Shown one piece after another: positions 49,201-64,000 of a stretch of 64,000 bases of DNA. The DNA lies in NCBI RefSeq assembly GCF_000247815.1, contig NC_021674.1, positions 15,296,949-15,360,948 of the forward strand. Reading direction: 5' to 3'. Source of the DNA: Ficedula albicollis (taxonomy: Eukaryota; Chordata; Aves; Passeriformes; Muscicapidae). The notes beneath the pieces are model-generated. The model had not been told where the DNA came from and made no database searches. It saw nothing but the letters and a program-made list of their open reading frames with translations. The translations under genes were made by a program, and so were the position numbers. Position 1 is the stretch's first letter, and every line of letters starts with the position of its first letter.

Positions 49201-51781
49201 CCAGGCAGATCTCAACCCCCACCTTCCGCTTCCCTCCGAATTGTGCTGATGCCAAATCAGCAAATGTTCAGAGAAACAGGATAGGTCACAGCTGTAAAGC
49301 AGCGATGGCATCTTGTGCATTGGGCTGTTGTTGTTTTTTTTAGCGTGAAGGGTTGGAGTAGTGCAACACTGAAATTGCATTGGCTAAGATAATAAATGGA
49401 TCAGACAAATATAGCTGGGCATATGCTGAGTGTGGGTATGGGGTTTTAATTTCCCTTCTTCAAACCAAGGTCTATAATAAGATGTTTCCTGGCTTGTGTG
49501 TGAGTATTTTTAATAGCTTTTTTTTTTTTTTTTTTTTTTCTCACTGGATATTTCTGGACATGGCTGTACTAGCCAAGCCCTGCACAGCAGCTACAGTGAA
49601 AATTGTTTTACATCTCTGAGCTGAGAGTACAGTAGGTGCCATAAACTGTTCTTCAAGTCTGCTCTGTCAACGGGTGAGCACATTAGCAGCTTTTCTTTGC
49701 AGGAGAAAAGCACAATTCTCAGCTGGCTTCTTGTTGGAGCAAGGGGGGTTGTGCTTTTTATTTTATCTGCCTCTGAGGTCACAACAGGCAATGGATTTGC
49801 TCCTTGATCTTCTCCTTTGTCAATCTCAAATCCAGTTCAGTCTGGACCCTAGCTCTTCTCTGAGGACCAGCAAATCCCACAGCCATGCAGCAAGCAGGAG
49901 ATGCTGCAGGATTAAGGGGCAGAGGAGCTGGTAAGCTTCCCACAGAATCATGCACACACTCACCAGCAGCAGCTACAGCCATGGATTTGCACAGAGCCAC
50001 ACTTCTCATATGCTTTGCTGAGCCCATACTGTGCCCATCATCTCTTAAGCTGAGCTAACTCAGTTTTATATTCTCCATCCCTGTGCCACACTACAAAGGC
50101 AGGATGCTGGGAGAGTCACCCTGGGCAGCGGCATTTCTCCATCACTGCAAGGGCCAGTAAGTCACCTGTGGATAAAGCAGGGCTTTGGGGCTGGAGTGAG
50201 TCATTCATGGTGACCACTCCTTGTGCTGGACACTGGACACCTGCCAGTGGAGGCAGTTTATTAGGAGCCCTGTGAAATGTGTGTACTCACTTAAAATCCC
50301 CTTGTCAGATGTCATCTGAATGACGAATCTCAGCTTTCATTCAAACAAAAGGATCCCACATCTGGCTTTAGCAGCTTTGACCTAGGTGGCTCAGAACCCA
50401 AAAGGCATAGCCAAGGTATGCTCTTATTTTAACCAGCAGGATTTGTTTTTAAAGTCAGCATCATGGCTAGAAGAGGCCTGAATTGCAGCCATCTTCAGAC
50501 TGGAGCCAGCTCCCAGGTCTCAGGGAGGACATTTCTAAGCTTCCTGCATAATACTTGAACTTTAATTTGACATGAGTCAGCAGTGTAGTGATGTTATGGG
50601 AAAGGCAAACATTGGACTAAGGAAGTGTGTTCCACAAGAAAAGATCAAACTAACTCGACCTACTGAGACTGAGGGAAGGACATTTCTCCAGGGCACAAGC
50701 CAGCTGAGAGAGGGAGACATTTCTGCTAAGACACTTGCATCCCACTTCTGTGGAATCAGGTATAGGTTCATCCCTGATTGGAAAGGGAGACAACAGAGCA
50801 GTGGAGAATTAGCTCCTGCTCTAAGCCTTCAGTGGGGAAATACTTTACTTGTGTATCTCTTCTGCTCATCTCAGGGATGGGATCATCACCATCATTCTGC
50901 CTCATGAGTGTTAACAGAACAAGTAATCAGACCTTATCATTACAGGGCCATGTCAGTCCCTCTGATAAGCAAATTTATAGCTCCAAGTGGTGCAGAGTCA
51001 AGAGTCAGCAGCGGCTTTAGGAAAAAATGAGCATGAAAGTGGATTCTCCTGTGGGTGGAGAAGGACACCACCCTGATCAGTTCTGGCCATCTTCTTCTGC
51101 AAGCAATAATCCACATTCCTCTTGGACCTCTGCAGCAGTTAATGGTGGGCAGGGGAGGAAAATAGGACCCAAACATTTCCATAGGAATGCAATTCACTCC
51201 TGTGTCTCAAATGCTAGCTCTCACCATGATTTGGCCACTTCATCCCCAGTGTAATCCCAGCTCTGATGAGTTGAGCCCTAACAGGTCCTCTTCTCAGGGT
51301 GCAAGTGTAGGGCAGTATGTCTGGAATCAACTCCACAAAGGGGGCCTGTCCCCTGCCTTCCCCCCATGTCCAGATGGGCCGTGCTCAGCTGCTGGGATAA
51401 GGAGTGCTGGGAGCAACTGCAGGGGCAGCTGCACTGCTGAGGAGCACACCCCTTCTGCTCCAGCTGGAAAGGGGCTGTCCCACTGCTGGTACCACCACGG
51501 CTGTGCTGCCTTCCCCCAGGCTCAGCTCCCACTCCATCAGAGCAGCTGCAGATCTGGCTGTACGTGCCCAGGGCTGGGGGAAGTGCTGCTGCTGCTGAAA
51601 AGGTGGCTCAGCAGTGGATGCTGAGCAGGTTCTGCCTGTAGGGAAAAGGGCTTTCTGTAAAAGCTGCCTGAGCTGGCTGATGTGTGTGGTGTTTTACTGA
51701 GGGCTCTGCCCTGCTCAGCCTGCACTGCAGCTGCAACAGAGGCAAAACTCACATTATCATGCAATATATTGAGAATTAGCC
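49201..51781. other. Intergenic DNA with a poly-T tract
   Basis: No gene seen. A pure T run occupies about 49518-49539. Confidence 0.5.
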
Positions 51782-53704
<1,923 letters not shown>

Positions 53705-55439
53705 GCCCCCATTCCTTGGGATCTCTTGACTACCAGGTCTGCCTGGGCCGTGTCTCACCTTTGTGCTGGAACGTCCCATGGCCAGCTGTCAGGAGCATAT
53801 TCTGTCTGCACTCAGCTCATTTCTCACAACCTCAGTATTGCATCTTCCTCATTTATCCTCCTAGATCTACCAGGTGGAATGGCCAGGGTGTCTCATGGCA
53901 GGAGGGAATCCTGGGCTGCAGGGACATCCTCATCCTGCAGCTGGAGGCTGGTGGCCATGGCAGAGCCTCTGCTGGGGTACCAGCATCCTCTTCCTGCAGG
54001 AATGGCACACACCTTGCCCCAGCAGGTGCCCTACAAACAGTTTTTTCTGCCAAAAACAGCCAAGGTGTTTGTGTTCCTTCCCTCCGACAGTTCTCTCTTC
54101 CCAGGCATTACCAACACATCCATGCATCCAAGTAAACCAAGGCCCAGATGCTGTGAGGGTCTCCCAGGTTACACAGTGACTCACAGGTGTCTCTGTGTCT
54201 GTGCAGGCTGTGCCTGGCCCCTCTCTTCCTATGGAAGTGGTGCAAAGTTAAGATTGCATGATGCTTGCCAAACAATGCAGAGACACCTCTGGCTTGGGAG
54301 GGTGCTTAGGAAATTCTTGTTGAAATCAAACCACAGCTGGCTGCTTTCCTCTTGTGCTGGCTCGTGCCGAGTGATTGCTTCCCATTTTCCTCAGATCCAG
54401 CTTTGCAGATATGCAGGGACCCCTCCCCCAATGCAATGAGACCATTGTGTCTGAGACAGCCTGTACACATAACATCTCATATAAACAGTCATGGGCTTTG
54501 AGATTGCTCCTGCTGCTGTCACGGCATCCTCCCTTCTCGGCATGTCAATCTTCACCATTCCCCAGGGAATGTTCCGGTTTCCCAGGAGGTTTTGGAGCTC
54601 AATCACATGCCATGGCAGAGGGATGGCGCACATAACCATCCCTCAGCCCTTCCTACACTGACACCGAGCAAGATGACCCTGCAACTGGCTGGCAATGGGA
54701 CAGTGAGGCTCAGGGCAGGGTGCACTTCACAGTGCCTGAAAGGAGATGGTGAGGTGCTCCCTGTCCTTGGAGCAAGTGGGGCTGGTAGCAACATCCTCCC
54801 TCTCAAGCCATGATGGGAGAAGGAGTTAACTCACCCCTGACACCGAGTGCTAAAGTGTTTGTTCTGGCAGCCAGTGCCAGGCAGCAGGAATACACTTTTG
54901 ACAAAGAGATATTAAGTAAAATGGAGTGGTGATCCAAGGAGGTGTAATTAGCTCTGCTGTCACATAGGAAAGGACATGTTCGTACAGATTATTTCCAATT
55001 TCTAGCAGCACCTGCTCACTTGCTTTAACCAGGTTTCTCAAAATAAGGACTAATTAGCACTTCTCGGGAAGCCCAGCTCTCTCCAGGCAATGGCTTTCAA
55101 TTGGTATTCCTTCTGCAGGAAGGCATATTAATTACTCTATCAGGAAAAGCTAATGGTAGCAGGAAACCATTTTCATGACTAAAGCTAATTCAAGGAGAAG
55201 GCAGAGCTCACTAGATCTGGACTTTCTTGCTCATGCCAGGCATGAGGGCTGTGCAGTGACTTTCCTTCTCTGTGTCCTTGGAAGAGAACAGGAGCAGGTA
55301 GAGCAGGAGAGGGACTGACAGCCTGAGCCAGTGGGGTAGCTCCTGCATATCTGTGCTTGTTGTCATGGCCCTTGGAGACAGATGTGTGACCTTCCAGACA
55401 ACAGAAATCCCTATTCCCCAACAGACCTGGCTGAGCTTC
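53705..55439. other. Intergenic DNA, no gene seen
   Basis: A 270-codon open frame starts in the LTR end and runs to 54439. It has no recognisable domain, begins inside a transposon, and overlaps other open frames. I do not consider it a gene. Confidence 0.55.
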
Positions 55440-55740
55440 ACACATAATTTAACATGCCTTATAATGTTTTATAGACTCCGCTCTGTAACTCAGCACTGAG
55501 CTATTATTTAGTGAAATTATCCCCAATAGCAACCTTAGGAGAACCAATTGCACATAAAAGCTTTGGGGGTGGGGTGGTGGGAAATATCCACGAATGCTTT
55601 AAATACTGAATTTTTCATCTCCTAATATTTATTAATTTATAGCCTCTATTCTGGTTGCAATTCTGCAGATACACTTCAGCATGGTGTTGATTAAATCCGG
55701 TGCCAGTGCAAACCAATATCAGATCCAGGCCCAGAGAAGT
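55440..55740. promoter_or_regulatory. Candidate distal regulatory element
   Basis: An A+T-rich, non-repetitive stretch with TTATAATGTTTTATAGAC, GAGCTATTATTTAGTG, CTAATATTTATTAATTTATA and GGTGTTGATTAAATCC. Possible conserved element on texture only. Confidence 0.22.
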
Positions 55741-56379
55741 AGTATTTCAATTGCTCTTTAACTTTGCCAGCTGGGACCTTTCTTTAATGGCACTGGCAAA
55801 TGTGTGAAAAAGCAGTTGCAGGAGACTCCTAAGGGAAGAAATTCCAGTTAAGTCCCTTTATCAGTGCATCCAAGAATTTAGATACTCTTCAAGGCAGCTC
55901 TGCTTGAGGTCTCCATATGGATCTCAGTCCACATCCACAGCAGCAGAGCCTAAGCAATGGGTTGGACAGCACTGAGAGGAACCCCCTGAAGAGAAGGGAA
56001 CATTTATTTATTGTTTTCTCCAGTTTAGTTTTCTAGACACTAAATTTGCAAAATAATTACGATCCATTGGGGTTTGAAGACCACTTGAATGCTTTGCAAA
56101 AACGTGATGCCTTATTTTATCATTATGTTATTTTTTATATTCTTGATTGGTTTATCATATCCAATATCTCTGCAGACCTGTCAGCTTACAGCAGACATGG
56201 GGGAATGAAATGGAGCAAGTCTTACCCCCAGGGGCCTGGAGAACAAAGAAACTTGGAACAGAGAAACTTGGAGGCACCTGAGTGCTATTGGTGGTATGAA
56301 GTGCAAGAGGACATAAGAGCTCTGTTCTTGTGCCCCAAAGGGTTTATAGCATGCCAATTGCCATGAATGAGGACAACTT
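55741..56379. other. Intergenic DNA, nothing recognised
   Basis: No gene or repeat family seen. A short direct repeat AGAAACTTGGA occurs twice near 56246-56270. Confidence 0.5.
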
Positions 56380-57050
56380 CTGGTACAGGCTGATGAGTAA
56401 TATTTTTCCTACTGCTGCCGAAGCCACTGGAAAAATCTGGTTGATCCAGGATGTCACGTCAGAACCTAATTCCCATTTCTGCGAACACCCACACGCTCGT
56501 GTTCAGTGCTTAATAAAAGGTAAGCTCCAGTCAATGGGAAAATGTGCTTAAGAGCTTTATTCTCATTCTTAAGGACTCTGCTGGGTCTGGCCTCACGCAA
56601 CGTGTCAAGCACTCATTACCCTTATCTTTTATTGTTTTAATACAGATAGGTGTGCGGGAATAACCCTCTCACCACAAAGGCGGGGATTTTTTGGAGGGGA
56701 GGCCACCCTATGCATATGCACTTACTAATGTTTGGGTGATGTTTTGGCTTTCTGCTCCGAGGTTATAAAGGGGAGGAAACATGATTGTCTTGGAGCAGGT
56801 ACAAAGCTTTGAGATGCCTGGCTTGGAAGAAACTGCAGAAAGTGTTTCCCTTTTGTATTGCAGGGCCTGGCAGCCCGGTGAGATAATAGAAGATAAAGCA
56901 AAGTACAACAATGGAAAATGCTGAGCTCCCTGAGTAATTAAAGGTTGTGTAAGACGGTGGCATGGCTTGCAAGGATTGTTAATGCAGTCACGTTTGCATT
57001 ATATAAAGGGTAATTAAAATGCAGCCTGCTTACCATTGATTACACCCTTT
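56380..57050. promoter_or_regulatory. Candidate distal regulatory block
   Basis: Several motif-rich pieces lie close together: GATGTCACGTCAGAACC (CRE-like), CTTATCTTTTATTGTTTTAA (GATA- and SOX-like), GAGTAATTAAAGG, GTTTGCATTATATAAAGGG and GGTAATTAAAATGC. The sequence contrasts with flanking GC-rich spacer. It contains no open frame of interest. It is proposed as regulatory on composition only. Confidence 0.28.
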
Positions 57051-57425
57051 GCCTGGCACAGCCAGGCAGCAAAGGTGGCTTGGGAAGCAGTGACTGCCAG
57101 CAAAAGGAGAGGCTGGGGGGTGCCAGACGCCCAAAACTTTGGGACCACTGCTGTGCCATGGCTTTGGACAAATGCCCCAGCAGATTGCATCCTCTCTCTC
57201 CCTGTCACACAGGCAGGAGGTGCCTTTTCATCCCACCACGCCACAGCCACTTAAGCTTCCCTATAAGAGCTTCTTGGGACTGCCTAAAATGGGCAGCAGT
57301 GGGGTATAAGCAGTTCTCAATAGATACCTAGGCTAGCCATGGATTATAGATTGGTGCACCTGAAGAAATTTTGCTGGGGTGGCCTGAGGAAGCTGGTAGG
57401 TGAGGGAGGAGGGAGGCCAGTGGCA
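57051..57425. other. Intergenic DNA, nothing recognised
   Basis: No gene, RNA or repeat family seen between the A+T-rich block and the third poly-C run. Confidence 0.5.
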
Positions 57426-57858
<433 letters not shown>

Positions 57859-60800
57859 CTGGGAGCTGCCCTCAGTCCTGAGAAGGCTGCCTTGCTTGTG
57901 GCAGCCCCAGCCCACCTCTGGGTACCACTCAGGAGCGTGGGGTGGCACAGGTCAGAGAAGGGCAGCTTCCTGAGGCTGTGCAGAGCAGACCAGGCTGAGG
58001 ATCCAGCTGCTACCACCGGGACTCCCAAAGCCCAGTTCCATTAGCAACGAGGTGTGAAGGATGGGAGCGGCCATGGTTTTCTGGCAACTCCACCTCCAAG
58101 ACGAAGGGCAGCTTCACTCATGATGCTGCACACGAAAGTGAACACCAAGAAGGGCCTGAAGTGATGAGTTACTCGTTTGGAGGTTGCAATGAGCATTTTC
58201 CACTAGTCCCTACAACAGGGAGAGACAGAGTGCTCAGAACAAGGAAAAAGGAGTGTAAACTCCCTGACATCAGCTCCTGTAAGCCCTGAACCCCAGGCTG
58301 CATGTTCGATGGCAGAGGGAACCTTCTGGCACTAAAGGGGAGCTCAGGCAGAGCTAGGGAGGCCTGGGCTCTTTGGATACCCTTCTTCCTGGCACTCTGA
58401 CTGTCTGCTCCTGGCAGGACAGGCAGAGGAGACACCTCAAACCCCCACCCAAGACTATTGGGATGCTGTGAGCACACCGTGTCTCGATGTTCCTGATTAT
58501 TTTTCTGTGTTCATGGTTGTTTCCCTGGGACTCCTTTCCTCAGTGCAAGGGTGCTTCTTGAGCAGTGACAAAGGCAGTGCCTCCAGGGGAGCTGGAGATA
58601 AGGGTACATGGGAGAATGAGCTAGACCTACTGTTTTCTCCATGGAAATATGATTGGCATTGAGCTGCTATGCCCAGTAAATCCAATTATGGCAGAAACGT
58701 GTTTAAAGAAAAAAAGTCAAGCTGGTGTAAATGAAAATATCACTGTGTGCTGTACAATTGTTTGGGCTCACTCTGTTTTTTACAGTCCCAACAGCTTACC
58801 AGCTACAAACCTGTGGGATGTCTGTGTGTTGAGTGATGTTTCCTGTGAAGCCATGGTAAACTACACCTGCCCTGGGACAGTCAGCCAATGCCAAACATTT
58901 AGAGAGTGAAACACTTCTGGAAAGTCGTTTTTCATGTGAGGGACCTGAATAAGCAAAACCTGAGCGCCTAGAGATGATAGCTGGGAGTCTTTAGCTTTCC
59001 TTCCAGTCAGTCCTGCCCCAACAGCCCCCCAGTGGCTTGTGAGAAATCACCTTTATATACACACTAGCATTCCTTGCAATTCAGGAGACCTTTTTTAAAG
59101 ACACCTGAGCTACACACAGAAATGGTGTGAGGTGAGGAAGACACAAGCTGAGTTTGAAAACCCTGGTTACAGATGGATGTCTATCCCAAATAATCACCAT
59201 GAGCTTTCCCCCTCTATTTTTATAATTCCCCATCCCCACAGGTGATGTGCTCTCTCTTTGGCTGGCAATCAAAATAATTTCTTGCAGCTAAAAAGCTGCA
59301 ACTGGAATCTGAACGCCACAATTTTCCATATAAACCCAGGCAAATTAAGAATAAAAGTTCGCCCAACTTCAGCCCTACCCGTGACACAGTGTTTTAGCCC
59401 ATTCAGCCTCCTCCATGCCATCCTGGGCAGCACTGTTGGCATCTCCTGCTCCCCAGACCATCCTACCAGGCCTTCATCCCACCTTTTCTCATGGAGAGGA
59501 ATCTGCCTGTAAAGGTACAGACTTCAAAACCATTTTTTCTCTCCATGGAAGGAATTAATTGCTTTAACTGCACATGGTGGTGGGTACAACTCAGTATTTT
59601 TTAATTGGCATCTCACCTGTGTTTATTGCATTGTTGCATGAAATCTCATGATTAGTTTGAGATCTATTTTGCTTGTTTAGTCACTGGGTAGCAAACCTGT
59701 GGAGAAATCAGGAAACATGGATGGCTTTTCCAATGTTGCTACCGACTTTGCTTGACTCACTTTTAGTTGCTTATCCAAAATATTGTTTCCCCATCTGCAA
59801 AACAGAGGTTGTTGCTCAATCCCCTTTTAAAAACTTTTCTGAGAACTTGGGGTAGAAACCAGCCAGTGGGCTCCAAGTTGAGTGAGTTTCCACTTTTCAA
59901 TCCCATAACAGTTTTAATTCTGTGCTTTGAAATAAAGAGAATTACGGAAATGTTCAACTCTTTTTTTTTTTTCTGGGGGTGGGGTGGAGTGGGTGGTTTT
60001 TAAAAGCTCTATAATTTTGGTATGGTGAGAGATTTAGAAATAAATTCTTGCCACAAGACTTTAGCCTTGCACTGGACCAAATCTTGAAGGAAGCAACATT
60101 GATTATAATTGCCAGGCTTTGGCATTTGTGATGTGGAAACCAAGTACTAGGGCTCAGGCACGGGGCCATTCTCTGCTTTCTCATCTCTATAATTCCCAAC
60201 TGGAAGCAGTAAGATGCCTCTGGTCTGAAGGGATCCGTTTCAGCTGCCCAGGGAGGAGCTGCCCAGCCTGTGGTGAGAGGCAGCACAGTGGCACAGCCAG
60301 GCTGACACGTGGGGAGCAATCACCTGGCTCTTCCTTGTGGACTCTGCCCGCAAAAACCGCGCTGGAAAAGCCATCCCTCCCATCCTCACAGTGCCAGGCA
60401 GGTCAGGAGGGCATTGCAGGTGTTTGGGGAGAGGTGCCCACCCCCTGCACCATCCATGCCCTGTGCAGACCTGGAGCAGGTGGGACTCCTCGCTCTGCCA
60501 GCAGCTGGAGCAGCCCACTGCCCCACTGGATCATCCCTGAGCCTGCCCCCCTCCCACCCTGGCTGCAAGGAGACACCTGGCAGTGGGAAGTTCTCTGGTT
60601 ACGCCGGCAGCCCCACACAGGCAGTTTTGGTTAATGGTATTAAACAGATGGGATAATGTTACCTCAGGGATCAAGTGGTGAGCTTTGTACAGCATTACCT
60701 GCCACAGAGAGGCCTGGGATGTCACAGGGAGCCAGCAGGTAGGGCAGATTTACTGGGGAAAGAAGCTCCTGGAATGGATGGACTGCTCTCAATAAAACCC

Positions 60801-61741
60801 TCTTATTCCCAGAAGTGTAGCCCCTCTCTTTGAACACAAAGTTTTAGTTTAATTTTATAAAATTTTAGCTATTATTTTGGGATTTCCTCCAAACACACCT
60901 AAGCCATATATATATTCTTCTACCTCCTCTTGCCCAGACCCATCATCAGCCCAGGTCTACCTCCAAACATGCTGGGGCCATTCATCCCTCTCCGTCTGCT
61001 TTTGCCACTGCTTTCCACCACTGCTACTGCTGGAAAACGAGCTCCACAGTTAAAATTAACCATTTCAGAGGTGGCAGCTGTGTGAGTCCGGGGCAGGAAG
61101 CAAATATCAAATAACAAATCAGTGAGGTGGCGTCAGGATCTGCTTGCTGGCACGTGGGCAGAGGGCAGGTGGACAACGTGCCCAGAAGTCCCTGGCTCGG
61201 CTCTGGTGACACTGGCAGCTTGTCCTGTGCCCTCACTGAAAAGCTGGCTCCTGCTGGGGTGACAGCCAGCTGCCTGCTGTCACCTCTCCAGGCTTCGGGT
61301 GGTGCATCCAGATAAAGAAGATGCTGTATGGGGGAAGTTATAGTGGATATAAGTTCATTTATATATATAAAGGGCTGCTCATCTCCGTTGTCAACCAAGA
61401 AAATGGCAATTTCAATCACATTAAACCATTAAAAGAGGTGATCCTTTGACTCCCGTGAAGGCAGGACGAATTTCAGGCAGGTTTCTGTTGGAAGGGAGAA
61501 ATGGTGAACTTTTGATGAAGCGGGGCTGGGAGCAGACAGTCGCTCCTATTGAACCAGCACTGGGTGAGGCTGGCCTCATTAACCAATGTCAGAGAGCCCG
61601 CCTCAATCACAGGCTTCAGGCCTCTGCTTTCTCTCCTTTAATTGCATTTTCCAGAGTTCACAGGCCAGAGTAAGTGGGGAAATTTCTGATGGGTCAGAAA
61701 TGGCTGTGGTTTGGAAAGAATTTCAGGCATCCTTCATGTGA
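57859..61741. other. Intergenic DNA, no gene seen
   Basis: No exon, RNA gene or transposon recognised. The segment 61340-61460 (TATATATATAAAGGG, then GGCAATTTCAATCACATTAAACC in pieces) is A+T-rich and could be regulatory. Confidence 0.5.
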
Positions 61742-61763
61742 CCTCCTCCTCCTCCTCCTCCTC
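61742..61763. repeat. (CCT)n microsatellite
   Basis: About seven consecutive CCT triplets. Confidence 0.92.
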
Positions 61764-61925
61764 CCTGTGCATAATTGTTGCTCTTAAAAGAGGCAGCAAT
61801 AATGGGGGACCAGGGGATCTGCCTTGCAGAAATCTTGCCCTCAGTCCTGCTTCTTGTAAACCCCTTCTTTAACCTGTGAGCAGGGAGAGGCCAGGATGAG
61901 GTCCAGGGGTAGGGAGCTGGCAGTC

Positions 61926-62195
61926 AGGCACCCCGTGCCCTGCTCTCCTGTGTGAGCCAAAGCCTAGAGCAGCCACAACTCCCATGCTATCAGTGAAATT
62001 TGGGGTTAATCTGGAGCCAAGACAAGGCTTGCAGAGCCTCAGGAGCGGATGGGATGCTCTAGGCACCCCGTGCCCTGCTCTCCTGTGTGAGCCAAAGCCT
62101 AGAGCAGCCACAACTCCCATGCTATCAGTGAAATTTGGGGTTAATCTGGAGCCAAGACAAGGCTTGCAGAGCCTCAGGAGTGGACGGGATGCTCT
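61926..62195. repeat. 135-bp tandem duplication
   Basis: The unit AGGCACCCCGTGCCCTGCTC... lies at 61926-62060 and again at 62061-62195. Two substitutions are visible near the right end: C62046/T62181 and T62050/C62185. Confidence 0.95.
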
Positions 62196-64000
62196 CCCCT
62201 AACACAGATGGGGAAAGCCCCCTGTGCTCCCCTGCTGACTCAGCTGATCTTAAATAAGCCAGTTAAGGCTGCACGGTGGGAATGCCTCTCAGCTGAAGAC
62301 TTGATGGAATAAAGGCTGCAAGATTTAGCTAACAGTGCCCCAAATCCCAGCAGAGTGCTCCTCATTTACAGAGCCAGTTGTGCCCCCTCAGCTCTTCCTT
62401 TGTCACGGGCAGGATGTGATTCCATTGGCACCAACCCAGCAGGGAGTGAGTGGCAGACTGAGCCTGGAGCGGGGCACTGAGGGGAGCAGAGCTGCTCTCC
62501 CAGCCTCAGTTTCCCCACCTGCAAAACCAGTGGTGCTCCTGAAAGGTGCAGGGCACCCCAGGCTGTCCTGCAATGGGGTATTTGTAGCACTGGGTTAAAT
62601 CACAGCTGTGTCTCTGGTAACATGATGTTATCACCATGTGTGAGGAGGGAAAGAGCTGGGCTTTTCAACATCTTCTAGCAGCCTGGTGGTGATCTCTCCA
62701 TGAAGTGTTTTAGGCTTCCTGATGAAAAGGTGGAGGAAGGCATCCTCAGCTCTGGCTGACTGCCCTATGCTTCCTACCATGACTCTGGAAGAAGCTGGAC
62801 CCAGCATGAACAGGTAACTATTATCTCTGCAAAACTCCAGAAGGAATTGCTTTCCTTGGGCCCGAGATTCTGACATCAGGGGTGGCTGCTGCTTACCTCT
62901 GTCTGAGGTTCCCAGGCTGCAAAACCCTGCACTGGTTAAATCTGAGAGGCAAGATGATGTGTAAGGGCCCAGATCCTTACTTACATGTTGTGCTGCAAAA
63001 CAGGAGGGTGTTTGCAAGAGAGGGAGGAATGGGGATTATTTTTTTTTTTTAGTTATTATTTCTTATCATGTTGATAGTAAGGAAAAAAAGCTCCCTTCAA
63101 ACAGTACCTCCTTATGAATTTATCGTCCTACAACCCAGTATTTTATGATCTCAACAAGAAGCTCATAAAACCAAATATTTGGAAAGGGTGAGGAAAAGAG
63201 GGGAAAAAAAAGGGGGGGGATATGAAAGAGGCACCAGCAAGTCTCAACTGAAAGCATGGAGGGAGGTTTCCTAAGGCAAGAGCTGCCATGGAAGGAGCTG
63301 GGCTAGCTCAGCAGGAGGGGATGTTTTATGGGACACCCTTTACTCAGGCTCTCCTCAGTGAGGTGGGGAGGCTTGGCTGTGGTGGTGAGCACAGGGCATC
63401 CTGCAGAGGGGAGGCAGGGAGCACACCGTGGGCTTTGCTTCATCCTCTGGCAAAATCCTTCCTCATCCCAGGCATCTGCAAGGGGATTGCTGAGATAGGA
63501 GAGGGAGTGGCTGACTGGAGGGGCTGTGGGTCTGGAGGACGCTGTTGTGGGGAGGGGAAGCTCGTTCTTAGACCCCTCATTTCTGCAGGGGCTCAGGAAG
63601 TGTGTTTAGTTTAACCTGGGGCTGGAGAGCGTTCACAGAGGTGGAGGGGTGCACACCCAGCACAAGACCCTCTGGCATGTAGGCACAGTCTCTTAGAGAC
63701 ATTGACTGCTACAAATGACATAGTAAAAAACCCCAGAAATGCTGAAAATCTGGTATTCAGCAGTGCCAGTTTCTGTGTGAGGGAGGTTTGGTGGTTTCTT
63801 TCTTTTTTCTTTCTGCTCCCCAAAGGCTCTGCTATATTTCACATGTTCTGGTTCAGCAGCCTCTGAGCACCTTCCCCTTCAGTGCTGCTGGAGAGGAGCA
63901 GATTTGGCTCTGCAGGAGACCCTTTGCTGGGTCTGGTGTCCTGAGTGCACCCTGGCCACACAGCTGCTTGTGATCCAGGGAACTGAAACACCAAAGCTGC
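62196..64000. other. Intergenic DNA to the window end, no gene seen
   Basis: No recognisable gene. Simple tracts occur near 63039-63050 (T) and 63200-63220 (A then G). Open frames are short and unlike known proteins. Confidence 0.5.

Noticed and set aside
59929..59940. AATAAA as the end of a second gene
   Set aside because: No exon precedes it on the + strand. Single hexamers are frequent in A+T-rich DNA.

Overview
This is vertebrate genomic DNA, almost certainly from a bird and probably a passerine. Three things point there. It holds CR1-type LINE fragments with the typical avian 3' end. It holds a split solo LTR that resembles songbird endogenous-retrovirus LTRs. Its only recognisable gene is an LBH (limb-bud-and-heart) orthologue. 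There are no bacterial-style operons, no CRISPR array, and no RNA gene that I can support. The window is mostly non-coding.

Layout. Positions 1-2.37 kb are 5' flank with a perfect 114-bp tandem duplication. Positions 2.37-4.34 kb are a GC- and CpG-rich promoter-like block. It is badly damaged in this assembly: a 744-base pure C run, a 339-base N gap and two 25-base A tracts. LBH follows on the + strand. A 103-nt coding exon (4412-4514) is followed by an 8.5-kb intron and a terminal coding exon (13025-13222). The 3' UTR is about 2.25 kb and ends at a canonical AATAAA (15451-15456). The short first coding exon expected from mammalian LBH is not visible and is probably lost in the gap/poly-C block or upstream of the window. 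Positions 15.5-64 kb look like a gene desert downstream of LBH. They contain CR1 pieces, one LTR, several tandem duplications and some A+T-rich blocks that could be conserved regulatory DNA, though that cannot be shown from one sequence.

Two structural themes stand out. (1) There are three pure poly-C runs of 744, 1437 and 399 bases. One lies in the LBH CpG island, one inside the solo LTR, and one between copies of a 15-bp direct repeat. They are most easily read as assembly or gap-filling artefacts seeded at real C-rich sequence. (2) There are at least nine local head-to-tail duplications, with units from 50 to 1423 bp, most of them perfect or nearly so. Either this locus duplicates locally at a high rate or the assembly contains false duplications. 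I found no convincing new multi-gene system. The best follow-ups are the LBH 5' end, the duplications and the poly-C runs.
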